Shown piece by piece: positions 43,496-53,097 of a DNA stretch of 64,000 bases. The stretch spans positions 3,012,501-3,076,500 of the forward strand of contig NZ_JAUSZA010000001.1 in assembly GCF_030817215.1 (NCBI RefSeq), written 5' to 3'. The number at the start of each line of letters is the position of its first letter. Position 1 is the first letter of the stretch. Origin of the DNA: Paenibacillus sp. V4I3. Its GTDB lineage: Bacteria > Bacillota > Bacilli > Paenibacillales > NBRC-103111. Position numbers and translations under genes: made by a program. The notes beneath the pieces are model-generated. The model was given only the letters and a program-made list of their open reading frames with translations, was not told the origin of the DNA and did not search any database.

Positions 43496-45115
43496 TTAAT
43501 GGTTCACTAAACCTAGGCGCTCTTGTTGATCTTTGTTTACAGGCTCTACGCGTTTTCTTCCGATTAATGCATAGCGCAAACTATCTACGAGTGCATACCA
43601 GCTGGCTTCAATGATGTTACTGGACACACCAAGCGTGTTCCAGGTTGTATTGAAGTCAGTCGATTCCATCAGAACGCGAACCTTACCGGCAGTAGCCCCT
43701 TTCACATCAAGGACACGTACCTTATAGTCGGAGAGATGAACGTTCTTAATATCAGGGTAATATTGGATCAGCGCTTTACGTAAGGCATTGTCAAGAGCAT
43801 TAACAGGACCGTTGCCTTCAGCCGCGGTGTAAATCGTTTCGCCATGAACCTTCACTTTAACGATGGCTTCGGAAACGACCGATTGATTCGCGGACTTCTC
43901 AACAAGCATCTTGAACGATTCTAATGTGAAAATCTCTTCTAGGCCTTCGAATGCTTCGCGCAGCAAAAGCTCAAGTGTGGCATCTGCTCCTTCGAATTGA
44001 TAGCCTTGATGCTCGAGATCTTTAATTTTCTCAATAACTTCTTTGGTTTTCTGATGTTCTTTATTAAAGTCTAGATTCAGTTCTTGGGCTTTCACGAGCA
44101 CATTGCTTTGTCCCGCAAGCTCTGAAACAAGTACACGTTGTTTGTTGCCGACGAGTTCAGGCTTCGTATGCTCATACGTACTAGCATCCTTGAGAATGGC
44201 TGAAACGTGAATACCGCCTTTGTGCGCAAATGCCGCATTCCCGACATAAGGCTGATTAACAGGCATATGCATGTTAGCGATCTCGCTAATGTATCTCGAA
44301 ACAGGCGTTAACGATTTCAGTTGCTCCTCGGAAATAACCGAATAGCCAAGTTTCAACTGAAGGTTAGGGATAATGGAGCTAAGGTTAGCATTACCGCAGC
44401 GTTCTCCATAACCATTGATGGTTCCTTGGACTTGTTCTGCTCCTGCTTGTACAGCAGCAAGGCTGTTTGCCACACCCAATTCACAATCATTATGAGCGTG
44501 AATGCCTACAGGGGTGGTGACATTCTGTTTAACGGTGGTGACAATAGAAGTAATTTCTCCAGGTAATGAGCCGCCGTTGGTGTCACAAAGGACAATCCAA
44601 TCAGCTCCAGCGTCCTGTGCTTTTTTGATCGTTTGCAAGGCGTACTCGGGATTATTCTTGTAACCGTCGAAGAAATGCTCGGCATCGTAGATGACTTCAA
44701 GACCGCTGCTTTTTAAATAAAGAACGGAGTCAAAGATCATGGCAAGATTTTCTTCAAGTGTGGTTTGAATGGCTGTTGTGACATGGAAGTCCCAGGACTT
44801 ACCGAAGATGGTTGCTACCTGAGCGCCTGACTCCACGAGTCTGTTCAGATTAATGTCATCCGCAGCAATGGAATCTTTACGCCTTGTGCTGCCGAATGCA
44901 GTAATCTTCGCATTTGTAAACTTCATGTCGCGGGCGCGTTCAAAGAATTCAATATCTTTGCTGTTGCTGCCCGGCCATCCGCCTTCAATATAATGAACCC
45001 CAAGCTCATCGAGCTTGCGGGCAATTTTAATTTTATCCTCGACGGATAAGCTGATGCCTTCTCCTTGCGTTCCGTCTCGTAGTGTGGTGTCGAAGATTTT
45101 GACTGATGTTGGCAT
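43496..45115 (-). CDS. cimA: Citramalate synthase
   Basis: A 539-residue HMGL-like enzyme with LeuA-type C-terminal domain: FDTTLRDGTQGEG start motif, HAHNDCELGVANS, GTINGYGERCGNANL and the regulatory domain after about residue 400. CimA makes citramalate from pyruvate and acetyl-CoA, a threonine-free route to isoleucine. The insert GGWPGSNSKD is typical of CimA over LeuA. I start at the ATG at 45115 after AAGGAGG; the frame also opens at 45130. Confidence 0.93.
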   Translation of the reverse strand: MPTSVKIFDTTLRDGTQGEGISLSVEDKIKIARKLDELGVHYIEGGWPGSNSKDIEFFERARDMKFTNAKITAFGSTRRKDSIAADDINLNRLVESGAQVATIFGKSWDFHVTTAIQTTLEENLAMIFDSVLYLKSSGLEVIYDAEHFFDGYKNNPEYALQTIKKAQDAGADWIVLCDTNGGSLPGEITSIVTTVKQNVTTPVGIHAHNDCELGVANSLAAVQAGAEQVQGTINGYGERCGNANLSSIIPNLQLKLGYSVISEEQLKSLTPVSRYISEIANMHMPVNQPYVGNAAFAHKGGIHVSAILKDASTYEHTKPELVGNKQRVLVSELAGQSNVLVKAQELNLDFNKEHQKTKEVIEKIKDLEHQGYQFEGADATLELLLREAFEGLEEIFTLESFKMLVEKSANQSVVSEAIVKVKVHGETIYTAAEGNGPVNALDNALRKALIQYYPDIKNVHLSDYKVRVLDVKGATAGKVRVLMESTDFNTTWNTLGVSSNIIEASWYALVDSLRYALIGRKRVEPVNKDQQERLGLVNH

Positions 45116-45329
45116 AGGTTCCTCCTTCAAAAGCTAGCAAGGTGACTTCGGTGCTTGATGTGTAGGTGCTTGTGCTTGCTTTAAAGCGCTAATGTATAAT
45201 TAACGATTATACCATAATAGTATGGGTAAAGACATCATAACGCAAAAATACGTTTGCTTGAAAGAATAATTTTTTGTATGCTGAAATTGGCTCTAATAGT
45301 TGGTCGTTTATCAATGGGAGGGAATATAA

Positions 45330-46631
45330 ATGGTGACAACTCAGCATCATTATCCCAAGCAAGGTAGAGTCATTTTGCATATAGATATGAATGCATTCTA
45401 TTGCTCTGTTCATGAGGCTGTTGAGCCTGATTTATATAAAGGAAAGCCTCTGGCTGTTGCTGGTAGTGTTGAGCTTCGTAAAGGGATTATTGTTACTTCA
45501 TCTTATGCTGCGCGCGCTGTTGGGGTCAAGACAGGCATGCAAGTTAGACAAGCGATGAAGTTGTGTCCAGATTTGATACTAATAAGACCTGATTTCGAAT
45601 TATATCGCAGTTTCTCAAGACGGTTTATGCAGATTGCTTATAGTTATTCACCTATGGTGGAATCCATGTCAATCGATGAGTGTTTCGTCGATATAACAGG
45701 GTCCAAACAATTTGGAACCCCACTTGAGATCGCGAATAACATTCAGCAAAAGATCATGAAGGAACTAAAGCTGCCCTGTTCGATCGGCGTTGCCCCCAAT
45801 AAACTGCTTGCCAAGATGGGCTCCGATATGAAAAAGCCGAATGGGATATCTGTGCTTCGTCTAAGGGATGTACCCACTGTATTGTGGGACAAACCGTGCA
45901 ATTATTTATATGGGATTGGCAAAAAGACGGCGGATAAGCTGACTAGACTTGGCATCCATACGCTAGGTCAACTAGCAGTAGGGGACGAGTTGCTGCTAAG
46001 TAAACATTTTGGGATCTTAGGTGCACATCTGAAGCGTTCGGCTAATGGGATTGACCAATCACTCGTAAACCCCGAACAAGAACAGAGCAAGTCAATTGGG
46101 CATACGACAACGCTGCCGCAGGATTTTACCGATACCAAAGAAATTCACCGAGTATTCTTAAATCTGGCGGATCAAGTCGCTAGAAGACTTCGCAAGCAGG
46201 AGCTAATGGCATCCACGATCCAAATCACGATTCGTGATCCGGAGATGAGGACGATTACACGATCCGTAACCTTGCCTACGCCAACCGAGCATATGGACGA
46301 TATTTATCGAACCTCGTGCCAGTTATATGATCATCAATGGGAGGAAGGCAACCCTGTTCGGCTGCTTGGGATTACACTGCAAAATCTAACGATGAAGGAA
46401 GAAACTTTCGTTCAGTTGGATCTATTCGATTATGAAAAGCAACCTAAACGAGAAAGTTTGAACCGCATTATGGACGGACTTCGTGATAAATTCGGAGAAA
46501 ATGCGATTCTAACTGCGGGGATGATGGGCGATAATCCTGCAACGTTGATTAGAAATCATAAAGCGAGAGGGACTTCCCTGCAAATGGACCATTTGAGGAA
46601 CAATCCCCTTCATAAAGAAGAGGAGAAGTGA
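45330..46631 (+). CDS. dinB: DNA polymerase IV (Y family)
   Basis: A 433-residue lesion-bypass polymerase. Catalytic carboxylates are in HIDMNAFYCSV and in MSIDECFVDIT; the fingers-palm region VAGSVELRKGIIVTSSYAAR is normal. The C-terminal QLDLFDY is a beta-clamp binding motif. GGGAGG precedes the ATG at 45330. I see no LexA box in the 200 bases upstream. It overlaps the mobB gene by 4 bases if mobB starts at GTG 46628. Confidence 0.95.
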   Translation: MVTTQHHYPKQGRVILHIDMNAFYCSVHEAVEPDLYKGKPLAVAGSVELRKGIIVTSSYAARAVGVKTGMQVRQAMKLCPDLILIRPDFELYRSFSRRFMQIAYSYSPMVESMSIDECFVDITGSKQFGTPLEIANNIQQKIMKELKLPCSIGVAPNKLLAKMGSDMKKPNGISVLRLRDVPTVLWDKPCNYLYGIGKKTADKLTRLGIHTLGQLAVGDELLLSKHFGILGAHLKRSANGIDQSLVNPEQEQSKSIGHTTTLPQDFTDTKEIHRVFLNLADQVARRLRKQELMASTIQITIRDPEMRTITRSVTLPTPTEHMDDIYRTSCQLYDHQWEEGNPVRLLGITLQNLTMKEETFVQLDLFDYEKQPKRESLNRIMDGLRDKFGENAILTAGMMGDNPATLIRNHKARGTSLQMDHLRNNPLHKEEEK

Positions 46632-46636
46632 CGAAG

Positions 46637-47138
46637 ATGGCACATTGTATTGGATTTGCCGGCTATTCGGACAGCGGAAAAACGACCTTAGTGGCCAAGC
46701 TAATCGCAGAAATGAAGCAGCGCGGCTATCGGATAGCCGTAATGAAACATGATGCGCATGGACATTATAAAGAAGCAGCGGGGACGGACTCCACGACTTT
46801 TGTAGAGTCAGGTGCAGAAGCGGTTATAACCCTATCACCAGATGGGATTCATGTATTCGAGCAGAAGCGGAATCCAGGCCTAGAAGAACAGTTAAGTGCA
46901 TATGCACATCTAGACTATGTTTTTATCGAAGGCTTCAAGAAGGAAAAGCATCCAAAGATTGCTGTTTTTTCGTACAATAGAGCAAAGTGAAATTATTCAG
47001 ATACTTGAGCCTGAGCCCATTGCTATTGCAACGGATATGGACGATTTCAACTTTCATCTAACAGCTTTTCCTTCCTTCGATTTGAACAATATCCCTAGTA
47101 TAGCTGACTTTATCGAACAATATTTTGAGAGTAATTAA
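46637..47138 (+). pseudogene. mobB: MobB, molybdopterin-guanine dinucleotide protein B, frameshifted
   Basis: Reading from the ATG at 46637 gives a good MobB start with a Walker A-type loop (FAGYSDSGKTTLV) and the GTDSTTF and FIEGFKKEKHPKIAVF blocks, then goes wrong (SYNRAK, stop at 46990). The missing end (RTIEQSEIIQILEPEPIAI..) is in another frame and runs to 47138. Removing one T from the run of six at 46965-46970 joins the two halves into a normal-length MobB of about 167 residues. Mutation, sequencing error or slippage cannot be told apart here. Confidence 0.85.
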
Positions 47139-47191
47139 TTTTAAGGTTTGAACTTTGTCCGTATTTATATTATATTTTACATTGAGGATAA

Positions 47192-47446
<255 letters not shown>

Positions 47447-47489
47447 TCAGTATAAACATAATTTTGTGAAGAGATTCGCAGAATGTCGA

Positions 47490-47528
47490 AAGAGCTCAGT
47501 TCCTGCAAAGGAATTGAGCTCTTTTTTT
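47490..47528 (+). terminator. Terminator of the ferredoxin gene
   Basis: AAGAGCTCAGTTCC pairs with GGAATTGAGCTCTT, followed by TTTTTT. Confidence 0.88.
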
Positions 47529-47615
47529 GATCCAAATTGTATTTACATGTAACTATTTATTGCCATTTTCTACGTGCCATCTTACAATGAAGCTAGTAAA
47601 CATGGGGAGGATCTT

Positions 47616-49469
47616 ATGGGTAAGAAGAAATGGATTCAAACTTTAGCGGTAGGACTTGTGTTGATGTTATTTTCGACATATTTCTACACAGTTAACTCCA
47701 GCGGCTTGTTTTATTTTGTTGAGGGGCCCCTCCAAGATGTTTTGCGGAAAGCTAAATCTGTGGATGAACGTCAGCCAGAGGATCGCATTAAAATTGTTAA
47801 GATTGATGAGAAATCACTTAAAGCAATCGGGAAGTTTCCATGGGATCGAACTACCTATGCGCAATTGATAGAGAAGCTAGAGCAGTCAGGCGCAGCAGCA
47901 ATTGGTATAGACGTGGTGTTAGCTGAACCTTCGAAAAACCCCGCTGACGATAAAACATTGGCTGATGTTCTGGCCAAGTATCATAATGTCATCCTGCCCG
48001 TCCAAATTAACTATCCCTCCAAGCAAGAACAAGCAGGCGATCTTGTGCCTGAGAAAATCGACTATCCCACTCCAACACTAACAACCAGTAGGCAGCAAAT
48101 GGCACATATTAATGTGTTTGTCGATAAGGACGGTAAGGCTCGGAAGCTGCCAGTTGGGCTGCCGGATGAGAATGGAGCATACATACCTGCGTTCAGTGTT
48201 GCGCTTGCCAATCTAGTTCTTGATGATAAGGACAAAGTGAAGCGAGATGAAGCAACTGGACAATGGAAGCGCGGCAATATCGTAATGCCAACGAACGAAA
48301 GAAATCAAGTTACGACAGAATTCTTCACACTGCCGAGGCAGAAAGTGGATGCAACAACAGGCTATGAATCACTCTCTTTCATTGATGTTATGAATAGTAA
48401 AAATCCCTTACCCTTACAAGGCAGCATTGTTCTGGTAGGGCCGTTCGTAGCGGCCATGCAGGATGAATATCCAACACCGATCAGCTCAGTTAAGATGTTT
48501 GGGATCGAAATACATGCGAATATGATTCAAACTTTATTAGAAAGCAAATTTTATAAAGATACAAGTAAGCCTTTTGGCGTAGGTATTATCTTACTTATTT
48601 CTTTGCTTGCCATTTTCTTATTTCAAAGATGTAAAGGCAAAACTGCTCTATTTATTTTTCTAGGAATGTTCGTAATGTATGGTGGCGTATGGTTAACCTT
48701 CTACATTGCTGGATCAACCTTCGCTCCTCTTGTATACCCGCAATTTGCTTTGGTTACGATCTATATTTGGTCTTTAGTGAGTCATTACCTGGAAGAACGG
48801 AAGGAGCGCAACCGCGTAACCGGTATCTTCGGAAGGTTCGTTTCCAAAACGGTTGTAGACGAGCTGCTGCAGTCAGGTGAAGATGTTAAACTTGGCGGCA
48901 GCCGTAAAGATATCTCGCTTATTTTCGTAGATATTCGTGGGTTTACCCCTATGTCGGAACGACTAGAGCCAGAGCAAGTTATTCAGGTATTGAATGAGTA
49001 TCTGGATGTATGTACGAAAGCTATTTTCAAATTTAATGGGACGCTTGACAAATTTATTGGTGATGGTGTCATGGCGATGTTTGGCGCTCCAATTGAATAT
49101 GACAATCACCCGGAGATGGCTGTGCGAGCAGCTATTGAGATGAAGTCGCAGGCTACTGTTCTTGAGCAGAGATTGATTGAAAAGTACGGTATCGGAGTGA
49201 AATTCGGTCTAGGTATTAACAGCGGACCTGCGGTTGTCGGAAACATTGGTTCCGAGGATCTAAGGCTTGATTATACGGCTATCGGAGATACGGTTAACTT
49301 GTCAGCTCGATTAGAAGCGAACGCGAAACCAGGTCAAATTCTAATCAGTGAACAGACCTATGCGAGGGTCAAAGAACTTTTTGAGATAGAATCCATCGGT
49401 GAAATTAAAGTCAAAGGAAAAGAAAAGCCCGTGGAGGTATATGAAGTTATCGGGAATCTTAATAAATGA
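47616..49469 (+). CDS. Adenylate/guanylate cyclase with extracellular CHASE2 domain
   Basis: A 617-residue membrane protein: an N-terminal membrane helix (6-22), a CHASE2 sensor domain outside the membrane (about 30-320), three membrane helices (about 323-400), a short linker and a class III cyclase domain (about 430-600). Metal aspartates are in FVDIRGFT and in GDGVMAMFG; the substrate lysine is in LDKFIGD and the ring contact region is YTAIGDTVNLSARLE. It should make cAMP (or cGMP) in response to an outside signal. Start ATG at 47616 with GGGGAGG 5 bases before; the frame is open to 47574. First gene of a three-gene set. Confidence 0.93.
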   Translation: MGKKKWIQTLAVGLVLMLFSTYFYTVNSSGLFYFVEGPLQDVLRKAKSVDERQPEDRIKIVKIDEKSLKAIGKFPWDRTTYAQLIEKLEQSGAAAIGIDVVLAEPSKNPADDKTLADVLAKYHNVILPVQINYPSKQEQAGDLVPEKIDYPTPTLTTSRQQMAHINVFVDKDGKARKLPVGLPDENGAYIPAFSVALANLVLDDKDKVKRDEATGQWKRGNIVMPTNERNQVTTEFFTLPRQKVDATTGYESLSFIDVMNSKNPLPLQGSIVLVGPFVAAMQDEYPTPISSVKMFGIEIHANMIQTLLESKFYKDTSKPFGVGIILLISLLAIFLFQRCKGKTALFIFLGMFVMYGGVWLTFYIAGSTFAPLVYPQFALVTIYIWSLVSHYLEERKERNRVTGIFGRFVSKTVVDELLQSGEDVKLGGSRKDISLIFVDIRGFTPMSERLEPEQVIQVLNEYLDVCTKAIFKFNGTLDKFIGDGVMAMFGAPIEYDNHPEMAVRAAIEMKSQATVLEQRLIEKYGIGVKFGLGINSGPAVVGNIGSEDLRLDYTAIGDTVNLSARLEANAKPGQILISEQTYARVKELFEIESIGEIKVKGKEKPVEVYEVIGNLNK

Positions 49470-49489
49470 ATGCTGGGGAGGAATTCAGT

Positions 49490-51316
49490 GTGGGAGTAAC
49501 TAAGAAATCATTTGTGGCATTATTCTTAAGTTTTTGTTTAGTATTTAGTTTGGTCTCATCGCTGCTTATAAAACCTGTAGAAGCAAAAACCGTTCGAGTA
49601 GCTGTCGTTGCGGCAATATCCGGTGATGTAACGATCAAGAAAGGCGGAGGCTCCAAATCGTACGATGCCTATGAAAGTATGAGTTTAAATCAAGGCGATA
49701 CGGTTTACACAGGAGCTGGCTCATCTGTCACGCTTAATTTGAGCAATGGGGATGCAGACGTAACATTAGGCGAAAATGCTGAGATTAACGTGTCAGACTT
49801 AAATACCTCAGATGGAAATAAGAAATCTAAGCTTAAAGTATGGGCCGGTTCCATGTGGGTCAAGGTGAAATCATTAGCTGGATCAGATGATGAATTTGAA
49901 GTTGAGACGCCAACAGCCGTTATGGGTGTTCGTGGAACGCAGTTCTTTGTTAGCGTTGATCCGAAAACAGGCGCAATTAAGATGGCGGTTGGGGCAGGGG
50001 AAGTCTCCGCATCGACAGTAAAAAATGGAGCTGACTCCACACAAAAGTCTTTCATTACATACTTATATCCGACACAACAAATTTCTTTGGATTCTAGGGA
50101 TGAGACGGATAATCTGTCTCTGAAAGTAGATTTCCTTGATTTAGATGATTTCATAAAGGATGCATCACCGGAAATTATTAAAGAGATTATCCTGAACAAA
50201 GCCGAAATAGACAAAGAAAATGATGAGTTTATTGCTAAGAAAAAGAAAGAAATCGAAGATGGCAAACTCGTGGATGATAAGACTTCTTTGTCTGTGAAGG
50301 ATCAGGCTGAATTAGATAAAGTGAAACAAAACTTAGATAACTTAATTGGTAATATTGCCAAGAAGGCTCTCGCAGAAAATAAGGTTGATAAAGAGTCTTT
50401 GAATAACATCATTGAACAAGCAAATGCAAAAATCGATAAACAAGAAAAAAAATTAGATTTAAACAATGTTAAAGAATTAGATAAAACGGCAGGTGTCGAT
50501 GCAGAAAAAGAAAAAATAAAGAAAGAGATGCTTCAAAAACTTGAAGCAGAGAAGCTCAAAAAGCAACTTGAAGAAGCGAAGAAGCAAGAAGAGCTCAAAA
50601 AACAGCTGGCCGCTGCGCTTAAAGCTTTGGAAGAACAAAAGATAAAGATTCTTGAAGCCGTGAAAGTAGCGGAGGAAAAGGCTAAAGCAGATGCTGAAGC
50701 GAAATTGAAAGAAAGCTACACAGATAATGAGAAGAAGGATTTTGATGATAAGAAGAATGGGACGAATACATCAGTACCGGGATCAGGAGGTAATTCGGGG
50801 AATTCAGGGGGTTCTGACCCTGATCCAGTTCTAGTTCCGTCGGTTAGGTTGGCAGCAACTGCGATTCCTGAGAGTTCAAACGGCGAATTTACTTTGGATA
50901 TCAATTTAAGTAATTTTGTTGGTGTTAATGATATTTACGGCGTAGAAATTCATCTGCTTTATGATGAAAATACCTATTATTACGATAATCCTAATGCACC
51001 AATTATTAATGGGAATATCTTTAAACCACAAAATAGTGCAGATCATATAGAGGAATACCATGGTTCCACTGGAAAAGAACTTGTGTACGCAGTAACCAAT
51101 TTTGGAAGTACTTCAGGGAATATTGCTGTTACAGGTGCTCAGAAGTTAGTGACAATTCCATTGCATGGATTTGGAGAACAAACGATTAGTGTTGATAAAA
51201 TTGTTGTTGTTCGTAAGAATGGTTCAACAGTACAAAATATTGAAATACCATTAGCTAGTATTCCGCCTGTTACTATAACTACTGAATTCCCTGAACTTCC
51301 TGGCGTTGGATATTAA
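49490..51316 (+). CDS. Exported FecR-domain protein with coiled coil and cohesin-like domain
   Basis: A 608-residue exported protein: signal peptide to about residue 32 (..LLIKPVEA), a FecR domain (about 36-185: ISGDVTIKKGG, NQGDTVYTGAGSSVTL, FEVETPTAVMGVRGTQF), a long Lys/Glu coiled coil (about 225-420), a Gly/Ser/Pro linker at about 428-448, and a C-terminal cohesin-like beta domain (about 452-600: FTLDINLSNFVGVNDIYGVEIHLLYDENTY split for reading). I start at the GTG at 49490 after GGGGAGGAA; an ATG at 49466 is also in frame. FecR domains pass signals across membranes. The fusion to a cohesin-like fold is unusual. Confidence 0.85.
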   Translation: MGVTKKSFVALFLSFCLVFSLVSSLLIKPVEAKTVRVAVVAAISGDVTIKKGGGSKSYDAYESMSLNQGDTVYTGAGSSVTLNLSNGDADVTLGENAEINVSDLNTSDGNKKSKLKVWAGSMWVKVKSLAGSDDEFEVETPTAVMGVRGTQFFVSVDPKTGAIKMAVGAGEVSASTVKNGADSTQKSFITYLYPTQQISLDSRDETDNLSLKVDFLDLDDFIKDASPEIIKEIILNKAEIDKENDEFIAKKKKEIEDGKLVDDKTSLSVKDQAELDKVKQNLDNLIGNIAKKALAENKVDKESLNNIIEQANAKIDKQEKKLDLNNVKELDKTAGVDAEKEKIKKEMLQKLEAEKLKKQLEEAKKQEELKKQLAAALKALEEQKIKILEAVKVAEEKAKADAEAKLKESYTDNEKKDFDDKKNGTNTSVPGSGGNSGNSGGSDPDPVLVPSVRLAATAIPESSNGEFTLDINLSNFVGVNDIYGVEIHLLYDENTYYYDNPNAPIINGNIFKPQNSADHIEEYHGSTGKELVYAVTNFGSTSGNIAVTGAQKLVTIPLHGFGEQTISVDKIVVVRKNGSTVQNIEIPLASIPPVTITTEFPELPGVGY

Positions 51317-51344
51317 CAGATTATTAAAGCAAAAGGAGAAACCA

Positions 51345-52967
51345 ATGAAACCTTTAAAACATATATTCGTTTCATCCCTATTGGCCGCAACCTTTCTGGG
51401 AGGTTCATCCGCATGGGCAGCAGGATTGTCGACGGATGCTCTGCTATCCAGCAATGGACAGATCCTTTCAGACGTGTCGACCTTCGCGGGAATCGGCGAA
51501 TTTGAAGATAAGAGCGGGGATGCGCTAAGTGCGGCATTCCGTGCTCCGGGCAGTGTTGTTCAACTTTCAGATGGCAGTATTCTTGTCGCGGATACACGGA
51601 ATCATCTCATTCGTAAAATTTCAGGTGGAAAGGTGACCACTTTCGCAGGCCCAGAAGTTGTCGTGACGAAGAATAATCAAGGCTTTCCTACGGGAGGGCT
51701 TGTTAATGGGAAATCGTCGGAAGCCTTTTTCAATGAGCCGACAGGATTAGCTCTAGATGCCAAAGGGAATGTGTATGTAGCTGATTCAGAAAATAACGCA
51801 ATTCGGAAAGTAGATGCGAATGGACAAGTTTCCACGTTGGCTGGAAATGGCGTTCCTGGCAGTAAGGATGGTAAAGGTGCTGAGGCAAACTTTAATCACC
51901 CAAGTGATGTTGCGGTAGCTGCAGATGGGACCGTGTATGTCGCGGATTCGCTTAATCATGTTATCCGTAAAATAGCAGTTGACGGCAGTGTTTCTACTTT
52001 GAATGCGGCTGCGACTCGAGCTATTCAAATCCGTCCAGGTGAAGCTTCTTTCGCCGGTGAATTTCAAGATGGCAGCTTAGCCACAGCGAAGTTCAATGAA
52101 CCCGCTGGATTGGTTCTAGATAGCAAAGGCAATTTGTTTGTAAGTGACACAGGCAACCAACGTATACGTTACATCGACCTCCAAGTAGGAACAGTGACTA
52201 CGGTGGCTGGATCGACACCCGAATTAAGCAATCATACAATCTATGATAAAAATGAGTTATATGCAGGTGGAGACTTTGCAGATGGAGATGCACTCAAAGC
52301 AAAGTTCGACTTCCCTAAAGGGCTTGCTGTAACTTCTGAGGGCGGAGTTTTAATCTCAGATAGTCTGAATCATGTGATTCGTTATTTGCTGAATGGAAAA
52401 GTTTCGACAATTGCTGGGACGGTCCAAACTGGTGAAGCGGACGGGGTGGAACAAGCAGCTGAATTTTACAATCCGAGCGACGTTCTTGTAACTGCTCAAG
52501 GTAATATTGTGGTAGCAGACTCCTCAAATAATAAAATTCGTAAAATAACTCCTTACCAATTGCCTGGAAATCTAGCAAACAATAACCAAGTAAAAGTGGT
52601 AAATGGTGATAAAGTGATTTCATTCGATGCAGAGCCTGAGATTCAGGGTGGACGTACAATGGTTCCAGTTCGTGCCATAAGTGAAGCATTTGGCTATGAA
52701 GTCAAATATGTCGAGCAAGCTGGGAAATCAGTCGTTCAGCTTATCAAAGGTGATGTTACGGTTGAGCTAACGATTGGTGAAACAGGCGTTGTGCGTAAAC
52801 AAATGGGCCAATCAGATATCAAACAAGTGACGGATGTTTCTCCTTATGTGAAACAAGACCGTACGTATGTGCCCGTGCGTTTCTTCGCAGAGCAAATCGG
52901 CTTGGATGTACAGTGGGATGCGGCACGCCAAACAGCGATTTTACGCACGAAATCATATGTGAAATAA
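51345..52967 (+). CDS. Exported NHL beta-propeller with C-terminal stalk (copper amine oxidase-like) domain
   Basis: A 540-residue exported protein: signal peptide to about residue 25 (..GGSSAWA), six NHL-type propeller blades (ILVADTRNHLIRKIS, VYVADSENNAIRKVD, VYVADSLNHVIRKIA, LFVSDTGNQRIRYID, VLISDSLNHVIRYL, IVVADSSNNKIRKIT) and a stalk domain (about 415-535: GGRTMVPVRAISEAFGYEV, RTYVPVRFFAEQIGLDVQWD). NHL propellers bind proteins or ligands; stalk domains are common on Paenibacillus surface proteins. Start ATG at 51345 after AAGGAG. Follows the FecR gene with 28 bases between. Confidence 0.9.
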   Translation: MKPLKHIFVSSLLAATFLGGSSAWAAGLSTDALLSSNGQILSDVSTFAGIGEFEDKSGDALSAAFRAPGSVVQLSDGSILVADTRNHLIRKISGGKVTTFAGPEVVVTKNNQGFPTGGLVNGKSSEAFFNEPTGLALDAKGNVYVADSENNAIRKVDANGQVSTLAGNGVPGSKDGKGAEANFNHPSDVAVAADGTVYVADSLNHVIRKIAVDGSVSTLNAAATRAIQIRPGEASFAGEFQDGSLATAKFNEPAGLVLDSKGNLFVSDTGNQRIRYIDLQVGTVTTVAGSTPELSNHTIYDKNELYAGGDFADGDALKAKFDFPKGLAVTSEGGVLISDSLNHVIRYLLNGKVSTIAGTVQTGEADGVEQAAEFYNPSDVLVTAQGNIVVADSSNNKIRKITPYQLPGNLANNNQVKVVNGDKVISFDAEPEIQGGRTMVPVRAISEAFGYEVKYVEQAGKSVVQLIKGDVTVELTIGETGVVRKQMGQSDIKQVTDVSPYVKQDRTYVPVRFFAEQIGLDVQWDAARQTAILRTKSYVK

Positions 52968-52982
52968 GCAATCTTCAAGACG

Positions 52983-53023
52983 AGCTTGGCAGGGGGAAAC
53001 CCTTGTCCAGGCTCTTTTTTTTC
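52983..53023 (+). terminator. Terminator after the cyclase-FecR-NHL set
   Basis: GAGCTTGGCAGGGGG pairs with CCCTTGTCCAGGCTC, followed by eight T. It ends the three-gene transcript. Confidence 0.85.
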
Positions 53024-53097
53024 ATGGCTTCATCTCTAGGTAATTTTTGCCGATAAATGAAGGAGAGTTACTAAGTAGTCGATAGGAGGTTTCTAGA

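Noticed and set aside
45131..45329. LexA box before dinB
   Set aside because: No CGAAC-N4-GTTCG-like sequence is present in the upstream region.
46960..46990. Programmed frameshift in mobB
   Set aside because: A T6 run needing a +1 shift with no stimulating structure that I can see is not a usual programmed site; mutation or read error is simpler.
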